Notes: a model not told the origin generated them from the letters alone. A stretch of DNA of 64,000 bases from Nitrospira sp. CR1.3 (GCA_014055525.1 WIAH01000016.1:31572-95571); one strand, 5' to 3'. Positions 51,620-61,645 are shown, counted from the first letter of the stretch. A program made the numbers and translations.

Positions 51620-53371
51620 TTACATCTGCTCCGGCGCGGAGATTCCGAGCATGGCCAATCCATTCTTGAGCACCTGCTGCACTCCCATCATCAAGGCCAA
51701 GCGCGCCGCCGTCCGCTCCGGGCTCAGTGTTTCCCGCTGCGGTTCCTCAGCCGCCTCCAACCCTGCCGGCGCCGCGTCGAACATATCCTTATCCGCTGCA
51801 GGCGGCAGGATGCGGTGCTTGTTGTAAAACGTATGCAGCAGTCCCGCGAGTTGCTGAAGATAGTACGTCACCCGATGGGGCTCATAGGAGGTCGCGCTTG
51901 ACTGAAGCACGGACGGGTAGGCCGAAAGTTTTCTGATCAACGCCAATTCGTCAGGGTCGGTCAGAACGGTCAGATCGGTTCGACTCGGCAAGGAACGGGT
52001 GATCCCCCGAGATCCGGCTACGCGCCAGAGGCTCGAGATCCTGGCATGGGCATATTGCACGTAATAGACGGGATTATCAGCGGACCGTTGCTTCGCCAAC
52101 TCCAGATCGAAATCAAGATGCGTGTTGGAGTCCCGCATAAGGAAGTAGAATTTGGCCGCATCGGCTCCGACTTCGTCGATGACCTCCCGCATGGTAATAA
52201 ACTCGCCGGTCCGCTTCGACATTTTTACTTCGACGCCGCCGCGCAACAGTTTGACGAGTTGCACAAGCACGACTTGGAGCCGATCTTTCGGATGTCCATA
52301 GGCCTGCATGACGGCTTGCATGCGGGGAATATAGCCATGGTGATCTGCTCCCCACACATCGATGAGCAGATCATATCCGCGCTGCAACTTGTCGCGGTGA
52401 TAGGCGATGTCGGACGCCAGGTAGGTGTATTCGCCGTCCTGCTTCTTGACGACGCGATCCTTCTCATCGCCGAATGACGACGAGCGGAACCACCAGGCGC
52501 CTTCCTGCTCAAATAGAAGCTGCCGGGATTTCAATTCCTCCAGTACCCGTTCCACGGCATTGGAGGATAGCAGAGAGGTCTCGCTGAACCAGGACTGGAA
52601 TTCGATCCCGAAGGCCTTGAGGTCGCTCCGAATGAGGTTCAGCAGTTCCTGATAGGCGATTGTTCGGCAGCGTTCTTCCAACTCAGCCGGAGCCAACGTC
52701 GAGCGATCCCCGAGCTGCTGTTTGATCCGTTCAGCTACGGCCGTAATATACGCGCCGTGGTATCCATCTTCGGGAAATTTCACCGGACGACCGGACAGCT
52801 CCCCGAAGCGGGCATACACTGATGCCCCCAAGAGCTTCATCTGGCGGCCGGCATCGTTGATGTAGTATTCACTCACGACCTCGTAGCCTGCCGCGTCCAG
52901 CAGATTCGCTACCGCCTGCCCTACGGCAGCCCCACGCCCATGCCCGACATGCAACGGGCCGGTCGGATTGGCGCTGACATACTCCACGAGGATTCGCCGT
53001 CGGCCGCCCAGATCGGTCCGGCCGTACGCTGCGCCTTGCGCCTCAATTTCACGCAGCACCTCCTGCCAGACGGCCGGCTTGACCGTAAGATTGAGAAATC
53101 CCGGCCGTACAATTTCGACCCGGTCGAACAATTGGTCACTTTGAGCCAGATTTTCAACGATGATCTGCGCGATATCCTGCGGAGCCCTCTGTTCGGAGGA
53201 AGCCAGAGACATGGCCACGGTCGAGGCAAGGTCACCCCATTCAGGGCGTTTGGGAGCGTCCAGGCTCAGAGCTGGCCAGGATTCAGTCTTCAGCTGTCCC
53301 TTCCGCTTGGCTCCGTTGAGGGCGCCGAGAAGTGCGCTCGTAACCTTGTCTTGGACAACACCTTGAGACAC
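51620..53371 (-). CDS. argS: Arginyl-tRNA synthetase
   Basis: Class I synthetase with the N-terminal Add1 domain, HVGHGRGA (HIGH box), KMSKRTGEF (KMSKS box) and a DALR anticodon domain at the end. 583 aa is typical. Start is GTG with AGGAACC upstream. Co-oriented with tgt and the glycosyltransferase. Confidence 0.96.
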   Translation of the reverse strand: MSQGVVQDKVTSALLGALNGAKRKGQLKTESWPALSLDAPKRPEWGDLASTVAMSLASSEQRAPQDIAQIIVENLAQSDQLFDRVEIVRPGFLNLTVKPAVWQEVLREIEAQGAAYGRTDLGGRRRILVEYVSANPTGPLHVGHGRGAAVGQAVANLLDAAGYEVVSEYYINDAGRQMKLLGASVYARFGELSGRPVKFPEDGYHGAYITAVAERIKQQLGDRSTLAPAELEERCRTIAYQELLNLIRSDLKAFGIEFQSWFSETSLLSSNAVERVLEELKSRQLLFEQEGAWWFRSSSFGDEKDRVVKKQDGEYTYLASDIAYHRDKLQRGYDLLIDVWGADHHGYIPRMQAVMQAYGHPKDRLQVVLVQLVKLLRGGVEVKMSKRTGEFITMREVIDEVGADAAKFYFLMRDSNTHLDFDLELAKQRSADNPVYYVQYAHARISSLWRVAGSRGITRSLPSRTDLTVLTDPDELALIRKLSAYPSVLQSSATSYEPHRVTYYLQQLAGLLHTFYNKHRILPPAADKDMFDAAPAGLEAAEEPQRETLSPERTAARLALMMGVQQVLKNGLAMLGISAPEQM

Positions 53372-53421
53372 GAAATGGTTCCTAAGTGCTCAGCAATGAA
53401 AGGGAAAATTAACTTGCCACT

Positions 53422-54462
53422 CTAACATACGGGGTAGTCGGAGACAAGGCGCGCCGTGAGGCCTTTCGAGGGGTTGCACGATTTCAACCGCGTTCGGCAG
53501 AGTGCGAGAATGTCTTCGGCCGATAAGCGCAGACAGGGCTTTTCCAGACAGAGCGTGACGGTTTGCCAGTCAGCACAACGGCAGGGCGCCCCTCTCATAA
53601 CTGTCACATGCGGTCCGAACGGCGCCCATCGCTCAAGATCCGTCGGACCCCATAGGGCAATGCAGTTTACCCCCAGCGACGCCGCCAGATGGGTGATGCC
53701 AGAGTCATGACCGACGAATAGGCCTGTTGATGCGAGCACGCCGGCCAGCGTCCCTAAGGCCAGGCCGCGCAACAGCACCGGTTTCATCGAGACATGTTGA
53801 AGCACGCCGGCCACAGCCTCTCCGTCAGCCGGCCCTTCCAGCATGATCGGTTCAGCGCTTTCCTTCTGCAACCTTTCGATCACCTCCGCCATCAGTTTGG
53901 GACTGACACATTTGTGACGGCTTCCACTCCCAGGGTGAAGAAGGATGAGCGTTCGATCGACGCAGCCTCCTGCATCCCGAAGGCAAGCAAGTCCGTGCGC
54001 AATAAGGTGATCAGGCAACTGGAACGTCATGGAAACTGAACGATCGGCCGGCAACTCTCCCAGCGTCTCGAGAAATCGATCACTCTGGTGTCTGGCGCGT
54101 ATCGAGGACGCAAAGGGTGAGCCGACCAGCACCTCCCCCGCGCCCTGCTTCCTCAATGTGGCGGCAACGACTCCCTCCTCGTCTTTGATCCAGCCAACGG
54201 CCAGGTCACACCCCGTCAACCAGGCCGACAACTCGCTGTCTGGCGCAATGGACCCGGCGAACAGTTCGGCGCAACTCTGTTGCTGCACCGACATCCATCC
54301 ATCGATGACCCGACAGTCGACGAGTAACTCAGATATCGGCTTCTGCGCGCAGAGCAAGAGCCGGTGCTGCGGGAACCTCTTCCGTAGTCTCTGCATGGCC
54401 GGAACGGCGAGCAGGACGTCGCCGAGAGATCCGGGATGGATCATGACGATCGTACGTGTCAT
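53422..54462 (-). CDS. Family 9 glycosyltransferase (heptosyltransferase-like)
   Basis: ADP-heptose:LPS heptosyltransferase-type GT9: N-terminal HPGSLGDVLLAVPAM, central ILLHPGSGSRHKC, and C-terminal HDSGITHLAASLGV with ALWGPTDLERW. Adds heptose or a related sugar in LPS core assembly, cytoplasmic face. ATG at 54462 chosen because family members start right before the HPG/S motif; a start at 54486 would overlap mobA. Confidence 0.9.
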   Translation of the reverse strand: MTRTIVMIHPGSLGDVLLAVPAMQRLRKRFPQHRLLLCAQKPISELLVDCRVIDGWMSVQQQSCAELFAGSIAPDSELSAWLTGCDLAVGWIKDEEGVVAATLRKQGAGEVLVGSPFASSIRARHQSDRFLETLGELPADRSVSMTFQLPDHLIAHGLACLRDAGGCVDRTLILLHPGSGSRHKCVSPKLMAEVIERLQKESAEPIMLEGPADGEAVAGVLQHVSMKPVLLRGLALGTLAGVLASTGLFVGHDSGITHLAASLGVNCIALWGPTDLERWAPFGPHVTVMRGAPCRCADWQTVTLCLEKPCLRLSAEDILALCRTRLKSCNPSKGLTARLVSDYPVC

Positions 54463-54469
54463 GGACGCG

Positions 54470-55090
54470 TCAATGAGACGGGGCATCCGTCTTGCGGTGG
54501 ATAAACGATCGGGCGGCTTCGAGGTCGGCCGGGGTATTCACGTTGCGGAACGACCGCCCGTCTGGATCGATCGCCTTCAGATCCACTTCCGTCACAATCC
54601 GAACCCGGAGGGACGGATGCCTGAGCATGTCCTGAATCTTCAACTGACCGGCTGCGATCATTCCCTCGATAACGGAAAGGCATCGCCGGCTGTAGAGCGC
54701 ATGCATCGGGTGCAGCTGATTGCGGAAATTCGCCATCGCGACGTCCGCATCGCCTCTCAAATCGACGAAGTATCGTATGGTTTTCGAATCGAGAAACGGC
54801 ATGTCGCAGGCGGCGACGAAGATGTCGTCCGTCGTTGCCTCTTTCAATCCCGTGTAGAGACCGCCGAGGCTGCCGCAATCCGGCACGAGATCGCGGATGA
54901 CCGGAGCATCTGCGGCAAGCTCGGGACTGTCTTGAGCGATGATGATCAATATTTCCTGAAAGACTGATCGCAGAACCTCAAGACCGCTTTCGAGGAGAGT
55001 CCGTTCGCCGACATGCAGAAAGCGTTTGTCCTCCCCCATCCTCCGGCTTTTTCCGCCTGCGAGCAGTACACCCGTGACATCCGTGATCAT
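54470..55090 (-). CDS. mobA: Molybdenum cofactor guanylyltransferase MobA
   Basis: Attaches GMP to molybdopterin to make the bis-MGD cofactor used by the DMSO-reductase family, which includes nitrite oxidoreductase. Signature LLAGGKSRRMGEDK (residues 9-22), CDMPFLDSKTIRY and MHALYSRRC are present. 206 aa. Eight bases upstream of GT9; about 90 bases downstream of the oxidase operon terminator. Confidence 0.93.
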   Translation of the reverse strand: MITDVTGVLLAGGKSRRMGEDKRFLHVGERTLLESGLEVLRSVFQEILIIIAQDSPELAADAPVIRDLVPDCGSLGGLYTGLKEATTDDIFVAACDMPFLDSKTIRYFVDLRGDADVAMANFRNQLHPMHALYSRRCLSVIEGMIAAGQLKIQDMLRHPSLRVRIVTEVDLKAIDPDGRSFRNVNTPADLEAARSFIHRKTDAPSH

Positions 55091-55118
55091 GAAGGACTCA
55101 CCATGCTAAAGCTGACAA

Positions 55119-55151
55119 AAACAAAGAGGGGGTGGGTTTCCCCACCCCCTC
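55119..55151 (-). terminator. Strong intrinsic terminator of the oxidase operon
   Basis: GAGGGGGTGGG (55126-55136) faces CCCACCCCCTC (55141-55151), a perfect 11-base stem with a four-base loop; on the minus strand it is followed by TTTGTTTTTGT. Confidence 0.9.
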
Positions 55152-55180
55152 CGTGAATTCACCTTGACTACTCAGGCGAT

Positions 55181-56971
55181 TTACAGCGTCTTCCCCTTCT
55201 TCTTGTTCGCGCGGCGAGTCAAGACCCAGCCTTCCAGCAGCACGACGCCGAACGCAATGACAGCTGGATAGATATAGGTCTCCCGGGGAATCGGGGGATT
55301 CAGGAACGTATAGTAGAAGGCCGACACGGCCATCTTGCGGCCCGCATCGCCGTTGTGCCCGTCCCAGGCAAAGAAGACGGTCGGGACGTACTGACCAACC
55401 TCAAAGAAGGTGTCTTCGTCGTAGTCCTGATCCTTCTTGTTTCCCAAGGGACGTTGAATCATGACGTACCAACGGCCATTCTTCCATTCAGACTTAAGGA
55501 CCTTGAGATTCTCTTCATATGTGTCACGTTCTTCGAAATCTTTGTCCCATCCGGTTCCCTTGAAGGCCCGGATGGATCCGTCTGCTTCCCACTTGACGAT
55601 ATCGACAGGGAACTGATCGTTCGTCCCGAACAGGTACCTCGGCTTGATCGGAGCTGGCAGTTCCTTCCACTTCACCGGCGTCTCAATCGCGACGGCATCG
55701 TTATACACTTTGTACTTGTTCTGATTGGCGGCGATCGAGCCATCTTCTCCGGTCTTAGGATCCTGCTCCTTCACATCAATGTTGACCTGAGTCGGTGCCC
55801 AGGGAAGCTTCCCTTCGGCCACGCTCTTTGTCCGGTCGTCCCACTCGAGCAGATACACCACCGACTTGTCATTGTAAAGCGACCGGACCCAGATGTCGTC
55901 GATCCGGTTGACGAAGTTTCTGGGTTTGTGCGTGATCTGTCCACCCATCGCCACGTAACGCTTCGGCGCCTTCTGCCAGGCTTCGTTCTCCATGTCGGCA
56001 GGAATCTCGCCTTCCACCGGATTCGACGGCACAACGAAGTTGATTTTCGGCTTGTCCGTCAAGGGATCAATCGGAAGCGGATTGCCCTCCACATCACGCT
56101 CACACAGCGAGTTGACAAAATTGGCAATGTCCCAACGTTCGTCGACCGTGGTGTTGTCCGCAAATGAGGGCATCGGCGTTCCGTTCACACCGGTCGAGAA
56201 GGTGCGGAAGATGTTCTTCACGTTATAGGGATCCTGGCGGCTCCCACGGAAGTTCCAGCACTTGTGCCAATCCGCAGGCTGAATGGCAAAACCCCAGTCG
56301 TCTTTCAGATTGAACGCGTTTCCGTCACCGCGTCCTTCCGTGCCATGACATTCAATGCATTTCTTTTCGACGATGAGCTCAGACCCGCGTTTCAGGCTCT
56401 CCTCGTTCGCCGGTTTCGGCTTCATATCCCCCATCTGCAGAATCGTCTGGGTCTCCGATTGCTTGTCCGTGAACTTCCGATCCTTTACGAGTTGGGTCGT
56501 CACAAACGAGAGTACTTGCAACCGTTGCTCTTCCGTCAGAATGCCTTCCCACGAGGGCATCGCCGAGCCGGGCAATCCATGCGTCACCGTCTCGAAGAGG
56601 TCGTTTTGACCGGGGGTGGGCTTCTTGGCGTCAAACAACGGAAGCTCACCGCTCGCCGTGTGACGAATCTTGAACGTGCCCTGGTTGAAGTTACGAGGAC
56701 GCGGCCAGAGGCGATCGGCGCCTGGTCCGTCGCCCGCGCCATCGACTCCATGGCACCATACACACTTGGTAAAGTACACCCGCTTCCCCGCCTCGATCAT
56801 CTCTGCAGCAGGCTCGGGGGCGAGGTCGCCCTTCTTAAATCCTTCAGGCAGCCCCTCGGCGCCAACCACGGGAAGGCTCAATTGCCCCGAGGCTAGGATG
56901 ATGCCGAAGGCGGCAGCGGCAGCCACTCCAACCTTCTGACTTGCGCTCTTTCTCATGTTTATCCTCTTCAT
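55181..56971 (-). CDS. Dihaem cytochrome c fused to an EB_dh-like domain
   Basis: 596 aa: signal peptide (VGVAAAAAFGIILASGQLS), cytochrome c domain with CVWCH (about 70), a second with CIECH (about 205), then an EB_dh/NxrC-like domain (about 340-560) and a C-terminal membrane helix (YIYPAVIAFGVVLLEGWVL). In the NxrC-like proteins of this window the haem b methionine lies in CMGQ; here the aligned spot reads YLFGT, so that ligand is missing while the C-terminal lysine (GRKMAV) remains. Final gene of the oxidase operon; presumably feeds electrons to the oxidase. Confidence 0.85.
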   Translation of the reverse strand: MKRINMRKSASQKVGVAAAAAFGIILASGQLSLPVVGAEGLPEGFKKGDLAPEPAAEMIEAGKRVYFTKCVWCHGVDGAGDGPGADRLWPRPRNFNQGTFKIRHTASGELPLFDAKKPTPGQNDLFETVTHGLPGSAMPSWEGILTEEQRLQVLSFVTTQLVKDRKFTDKQSETQTILQMGDMKPKPANEESLKRGSELIVEKKCIECHGTEGRGDGNAFNLKDDWGFAIQPADWHKCWNFRGSRQDPYNVKNIFRTFSTGVNGTPMPSFADNTTVDERWDIANFVNSLCERDVEGNPLPIDPLTDKPKINFVVPSNPVEGEIPADMENEAWQKAPKRYVAMGGQITHKPRNFVNRIDDIWVRSLYNDKSVVYLLEWDDRTKSVAEGKLPWAPTQVNIDVKEQDPKTGEDGSIAANQNKYKVYNDAVAIETPVKWKELPAPIKPRYLFGTNDQFPVDIVKWEADGSIRAFKGTGWDKDFEERDTYEENLKVLKSEWKNGRWYVMIQRPLGNKKDQDYDEDTFFEVGQYVPTVFFAWDGHNGDAGRKMAVSAFYYTFLNPPIPRETYIYPAVIAFGVVLLEGWVLTRRANKKKGKTL

Positions 56972-57005
56972 CTAAGTCCAGGTTATCTAAAAAGCCTTCG
57001 GGCTC

Positions 57006-58043
57006 TTAGTCCCATGTACGGGGGTAGTAGCCTGTGTGCCAGTACTCGAACAAAATCACTTTCCAGATTTCATCGACCGTGAGGTGTTGCTCCCATGGCG
57101 GCATCACCGAAGCCCAGGGGAAGCCTTCGTTGGGCAATCCGATTCCACCCTTCGACACGCGCCAGAAAATGAACGTCTCTTGAAGCTGCGCGATCGTTCC
57201 CGGATCGGTAAAGTTCGCGGGGATCGGATTGAACGCGAACGCATGAAGTCCGCGACCGTTCAGGTTGTCGCCGTGACAGAAGTGGCAATTCTGGAAAAAG
57301 ATTTCTCCGCCCTCACGAACATACTTCAAGTAGCCCTGATTCTTGTCGTCCCAGGGATTGGCGTTGGGCTTCATCAACCGTCCCATGCCCTGTTCGACGA
57401 TGTTCGCATTGGTATATTCCTGATCGTACTTTCCTTCCGGATTCACACGATAAGGATTCTGGGATGTTTGGAGTACGTAGGTCTTGCCATGTACCTTAGT
57501 GCTGGCCGGAGGCGCCGGATGCACCGTGCGCAACTCGATCGGCTCCTCGGACTTCGGCTTCATCGCATTGTACGAGAATCCGCCGATGAGGAGGGGAAGC
57601 AGGATAAGGTACATGTAGCGCAGCATCTTGTTCGTGCCGCTCTGGGCATCGAGCACGTTCATGATCGGCTGCTTAAACTTCTTCCAATCCTCCTCATTCG
57701 AGGATACCCACATAAAGACGGCGACAAGCGAAACGGTGCCGTACATGGCGCGAACACTGAACGGAATGGGGGGATAGACGCGGAACTTCAGGTACAGGAG
57801 TATGAACGCCCAGAAACCGATTCCCTGCCAAAAACGAGGGACGGCCATGCCCATCGAGGCGAGTATGTAGCTTAGCCCCGCGAAACCTGCCACATAAAAG
57901 GCGAGCTCGGTGAGCATCTGCATGGGCATATAGCCTTCGACCAAGCGCACGGTGTTCGATGGGATGATGTCGAAGATCATCCCGACCAGCAGCAGGAGCC
58001 CGACGACTCCTATCAGCGCGCCGACTGACATCAAAGCTTTCAT
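57006..58043 (-). CDS. Membrane protein with a C-terminal monohaem cytochrome c
   Basis: 345 aa: about five to six membrane helices in the first 170 residues (LIGVVGLLLLVGMIFDII, YMYLILLPLLIGGFSYNA among them) followed by a periplasmic cytochrome c domain with CHFCH (about residue 255) and a distal MPPW methionine candidate. Oxidase-operon subunit that would carry electrons from the periplasm to the bd-like core. Gap to neighbours 34-41 bases. Confidence 0.85.
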   Translation of the reverse strand: MKALMSVGALIGVVGLLLLVGMIFDIIPSNTVRLVEGYMPMQMLTELAFYVAGFAGLSYILASMGMAVPRFWQGIGFWAFILLYLKFRVYPPIPFSVRAMYGTVSLVAVFMWVSSNEEDWKKFKQPIMNVLDAQSGTNKMLRYMYLILLPLLIGGFSYNAMKPKSEEPIELRTVHPAPPASTKVHGKTYVLQTSQNPYRVNPEGKYDQEYTNANIVEQGMGRLMKPNANPWDDKNQGYLKYVREGGEIFFQNCHFCHGDNLNGRGLHAFAFNPIPANFTDPGTIAQLQETFIFWRVSKGGIGLPNEGFPWASVMPPWEQHLTVDEIWKVILFEYWHTGYYPRTWD

Positions 58044-58084
58044 GGGTTAACTCCCTTTAGGCTACAAAAGATAGACGGCAACGA

Positions 58085-59395
58085 TTACGAAATCTTGGGT
58101 GGCGGCGCCCCCGCCTTCACCTGCGACAGATAATCGACAATCTTCTTCAGCGCTCCAGCGCTCAGTTTCTGCCCGAATACCTTCGGCATCAGGTTGTCAG
58201 GAAATCCCTTTACGACATAGGTGCTGGGAGACACCACAGATTCCATAATGTACTCGGGGGTGCTGTGGGCGCTTCCCTTGTACGCCGGGTCCTTGATCCG
58301 GTTCGGCGCATTTGTCCCTTCCTCAAGTTTCGGTCCCTGGGTTCCGGTGGCGCCTGGAATGCCCGGAATCGTATGGCAGACCACGCACTGCGCTTTGGCA
58401 AAGATTTGGTCGACGGGCTCGGAGCCATCGGCTAGAAGCGCGCTGGCTGCCGCCGGCTTGTCCTCTTGCATCTTCGGACGCTCGGCTTCGGGGATAAATT
58501 TCTCGTACGACTTGGTGATTTCTTCATATGACGGGGCTTCTCGCCCCTCGCGGACGTAGAGCCATGTATCCACCGCCGCCAATTCGGGCAACGAAAGCGA
58601 TATCGGTGGCTTATGGATCTTCGGCATCGGGCTTTCCTTGTCATTGGTTCCCTTTACGCCGTAACCGGAAACCACATAGCAGCTTGGACAGGAATGCGAT
58701 TCAGCGATGTACTCTTGACCGTTCTCGGCCGTGCCGGCTCCGGGGAATGACTCCTTCTCCGCATATTCCCGCTTCGAAGGATTGCCCTTAGAATACTTGG
58801 GGTCTTCGAGTCTTTCCTTGCCCGCGCGTTCCGGAAGCCCGAGCAGGTTGGGCGCGCGTTCACCCAGCATTCCTGCGTGGAACGCATGGCAAAGCGGACA
58901 TTGTCCTTTCCCGATCGCCCCTTGCACCTTGTTCTGCCCGATGCCGCCGAAAATGATTTTCTCACCTTCGTCAGCCAACTGCTGAGGGGTCATGGAACTG
59001 AAATCCAATTTCTCTTCCTTCGGGGGGAAACCGCCTTCGACTTGCGGCAGCCAGTTTCCGTATCCCGAGAGAAACGCGGCGACGAAGAACATGAATCCGC
59101 CGATCTTCAACAGAGCGGCGAGATTGGTGAAATACAACGCCATCACGAAGGCCGTCGCCGTGATCATGACGAGCGAGACCGGCAACAACCGATTCTCTCC
59201 GTAGAAATTGTTCTTGTAGTTCGCGATCGCGACGAAGAGCAGGAATGCCGCGACTATTCCGATGAGGGTCTTGAATGTTGCGCGCTTCTTGGCGACAGGA
59301 TCGCTGATGGATACTTGAAAGTAGATGAGCAAGCCCGCGAGAATGGCCAGGACCATCCATCCCATCGAGAGGGCTTCGTTGATCAGATTACCCAC
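58085..59395 (-). CDS. Membrane-bound dihaem cytochrome c
   Basis: 436 aa: four membrane helices (about 8-125), then two cytochrome c domains with CPLCH (about 168) and CVVCH (about 335). Between them CPSCY sits where a third haem site would be, with tyrosine in place of the haem histidine. Repeated ESFPG/YIAES-like and PEYIMES segments show the domains are related. Subunit of the bd-like oxidase complex, by operon position. Confidence 0.85.
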   Translation of the reverse strand: MGNLINEALSMGWMVLAILAGLLIYFQVSISDPVAKKRATFKTLIGIVAAFLLFVAIANYKNNFYGENRLLPVSLVMITATAFVMALYFTNLAALLKIGGFMFFVAAFLSGYGNWLPQVEGGFPPKEEKLDFSSMTPQQLADEGEKIIFGGIGQNKVQGAIGKGQCPLCHAFHAGMLGERAPNLLGLPERAGKERLEDPKYSKGNPSKREYAEKESFPGAGTAENGQEYIAESHSCPSCYVVSGYGVKGTNDKESPMPKIHKPPISLSLPELAAVDTWLYVREGREAPSYEEITKSYEKFIPEAERPKMQEDKPAAASALLADGSEPVDQIFAKAQCVVCHTIPGIPGATGTQGPKLEEGTNAPNRIKDPAYKGSAHSTPEYIMESVVSPSTYVVKGFPDNLMPKVFGQKLSAGALKKIVDYLSQVKAGAPPPKIS

Positions 59396-59470
59396 GGTTG
59401 TGACCTCCTGCGGCTACATGGGGGAGCCGCCCTTGGCGTCTCCCCGACGAGCCAATGCTCAATAAGATGG

Positions 59471-61387
59471 TTAGTGGCTACCAGCCGGCTGGGGCGCGCC
59501 TCCGGGAACTCCGGCCTTCGCTTCAACTGGCGCCTTCTTGGCGGCCAAGCTGCCGAGCCAGAAGACAAAGAGGATGCTGACCCAGAAGAACAACACGTTG
59601 AATGAAATCATATTGGCGGCAAATCCCACCGTATGCGTATAGGCCCAGGGTGAGTTGTCCCGCATGATTTCGTTCACGTGCCAGAAGAGACGGACTGAAG
59701 AGCGGATGTAGCCCATCAATCCCATCATCCAGGTAAAGGCTGTCGCCAACATGATGAGCGCATACTGAGACCGCGCGGAAATCTTTCCCCACTCGATTGG
59801 CCCCATCTGCTTTGCGCCTTTCATCATGACGCCGTTCAACGCGAACATGAAGAAGAGACAGGACAATGTCGTCGCGACCTGCGGCACCGACAATCCGACG
59901 CGCACGTTGGCCGGAATGTAGTACCCGTAGATGGCGAGCCAGATGATGTTGACATAGGCGCAAGCGAAGAACACGCCCATGAAGATGTTTCCGAACTTCG
60001 ACCAGGACACGGTCGAAACTTTGTTGCCCCGCATGTACCAAACAAAACTCAGCACCGTAGTGGTAATGATGACGTTAATGCCGCCGTTCTTAGCCGACAT
60101 GACGCCATAGTTACCCAGCACCGGATGCTGCTGACCGCCCATCGCCTTCAATTCCGCGGGGGACATGACCATGGTATGCGGGGTGATGAAGACCAGGAAT
60201 CCGCAGACCAACAGGAACACGAGGTACTTGATGTAGCGCTGATACTTCTCAGCGCCGCGCATCCGACCGAGCGCCTGCCAGAGGTAATAGTTGGTGCTCA
60301 AAAACAGAATACCGATCATGGTCGCCTGGATGATGAAGAGCCAGGCGAGGAGCCCGCCCATGAGGGTAATGCCCATTTGCTGCCGGTAGGCATATACCTC
60401 GCGCATCAGCCAGTAGCCCGCAAAAGGCAGCGGGATCAGGAACGCCACGCCGAGGGCCATTGCGATGTACCCCATCCAGTCGTAATGCGCGCGATCTTCC
60501 TCGGTCTTGGAGGCCAAGAACTTGTACGCTGCGTAGGCCGCGACGACACCGCCTCCGAAGGCCATGTTGCCGAGGATGCGATGCACGTTGAGCGGGTTCC
60601 ACAGTGCGGTATGAATCACGTGCCAGATATTGCCGAGAAACCGGCCCTGCTCATCGACGCCTGCCGGCGACATCATGAAGCCGATCCAGGAATTCGCCAG
60701 GAACATGAGCAAGGTGCCGATGATGTTGAGGACGACCGACATGCTCAGGTGGATCCACTTGAGGAATCCCTCTTTCATCTTGTCCCACCCGTAGTAATAG
60801 ATGTAGAGGGTCCCGCTCTCTGCGACGAACATCAAGGCATAGATATGCATGACCGGGCGGAAGATGCTTGAGAGATAACCGAAGAAAGCCGGATAGAGGG
60901 TCAAGAAGGTAAAGATCAGAATGCCGCCCAGGATGGCCGTCAGCGAATAAGCCGTGAGGCTGATCTTGATGAAGTCGTAGGCCAGCTGATCGTAGCGTTT
61001 TGCGAGCGCCTTGTCCTTCGTAACCACACCCATGAACTCGATGACCATGCAGAAAATCGGCACGGCCAGGACGAAGCTGCCGTAGTACAGGTGCTGCTGG
61101 TTTGCGAACCAGAGCAATACGCGGCTCTCGAAGTTATACCGCGGATAATCCTTAGGACCATCCGTGGTCTTCGGTGCTGGGGCGCCGACGACGATACCTT
61201 CCGTCTTGTAGTAGACGTCACGCCCTTTCTCGACCTTATCTCCCTCCTTCTTCGCCGCATCAGCCGCTGGAGCCTCTTCACCGGCGGCCGATGAAGGCAG
61301 CGACATCACGATCGGAAGCAGGAGGAGGCCAACCATCGCGCAGAGCGCCATGATTGAAAACAGTTTCTTTCGGGTTACGAGACCCAT
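59471..61387 (-). CDS. Cytochrome bd-like terminal oxidase, large subunit
   Basis: 638 aa with about 14-15 membrane helices and an N-terminal signal-like segment. CydA-type features are visible: LWFANQQHLYYGSFVLAVPI, FVAESGTLYIYYYGWDKM, LANSWIGFMMSPAG, plus NPLNVHRILGNMAFGGG. It corresponds to the bd-like oxidase described for Nitrospira, thought to take electrons from cytochrome c rather than quinol. No CydB gene is present. ATG at 61387 has AAGGAGG. Co-transcribed with two microproteins upstream and three cytochromes c downstream. Confidence 0.88.
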   Translation of the reverse strand: MGLVTRKKLFSIMALCAMVGLLLLPIVMSLPSSAAGEEAPAADAAKKEGDKVEKGRDVYYKTEGIVVGAPAPKTTDGPKDYPRYNFESRVLLWFANQQHLYYGSFVLAVPIFCMVIEFMGVVTKDKALAKRYDQLAYDFIKISLTAYSLTAILGGILIFTFLTLYPAFFGYLSSIFRPVMHIYALMFVAESGTLYIYYYGWDKMKEGFLKWIHLSMSVVLNIIGTLLMFLANSWIGFMMSPAGVDEQGRFLGNIWHVIHTALWNPLNVHRILGNMAFGGGVVAAYAAYKFLASKTEEDRAHYDWMGYIAMALGVAFLIPLPFAGYWLMREVYAYRQQMGITLMGGLLAWLFIIQATMIGILFLSTNYYLWQALGRMRGAEKYQRYIKYLVFLLVCGFLVFITPHTMVMSPAELKAMGGQQHPVLGNYGVMSAKNGGINVIITTTVLSFVWYMRGNKVSTVSWSKFGNIFMGVFFACAYVNIIWLAIYGYYIPANVRVGLSVPQVATTLSCLFFMFALNGVMMKGAKQMGPIEWGKISARSQYALIMLATAFTWMMGLMGYIRSSVRLFWHVNEIMRDNSPWAYTHTVGFAANMISFNVLFFWVSILFVFWLGSLAAKKAPVEAKAGVPGGAPQPAGSH

Positions 61388-61462
61388 GGGGTACCTCCTT
61401 GATGCAATGCGATAAAGACTCATGGCAAAGTTCTGAAACGCGCAGAGAGCTGGACTCCGACC

Positions 61463-61585
61463 CTATTTGCGGAACAGATACCAGTAGTCCAACCCCTGCA
61501 TATCCATCAAAAAATGGTCGACCATCGTGAAGTAGGCGACACAGATAATCAACGAGATCACACCGTAGACGATTGCCTGACCCAT
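61463..61585 (-). CDS. Small membrane protein, 40 aa
   Basis: Reads MGQAIVYGVISLIICVAYFT, then a short polar part ending YWYLFRK. One membrane helix. GAGGAGG precedes the ATG at 61585. Sits 75 bases upstream of the oxidase gene on the same strand, like CydX/CcoQ-type small subunits of oxidases. A small oxidase subunit is a reasonable inference. Confidence 0.75.
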   Translation of the reverse strand: MGQAIVYGVISLIICVAYFTMVDHFLMDMQGLDYWYLFRK

Positions 61586-61645
61586 TGTTGTCCTCCTCAA
61601 CTCAAGAAAACATTCAACTTAGTCCCACCACCCAACAGCCCTGGT

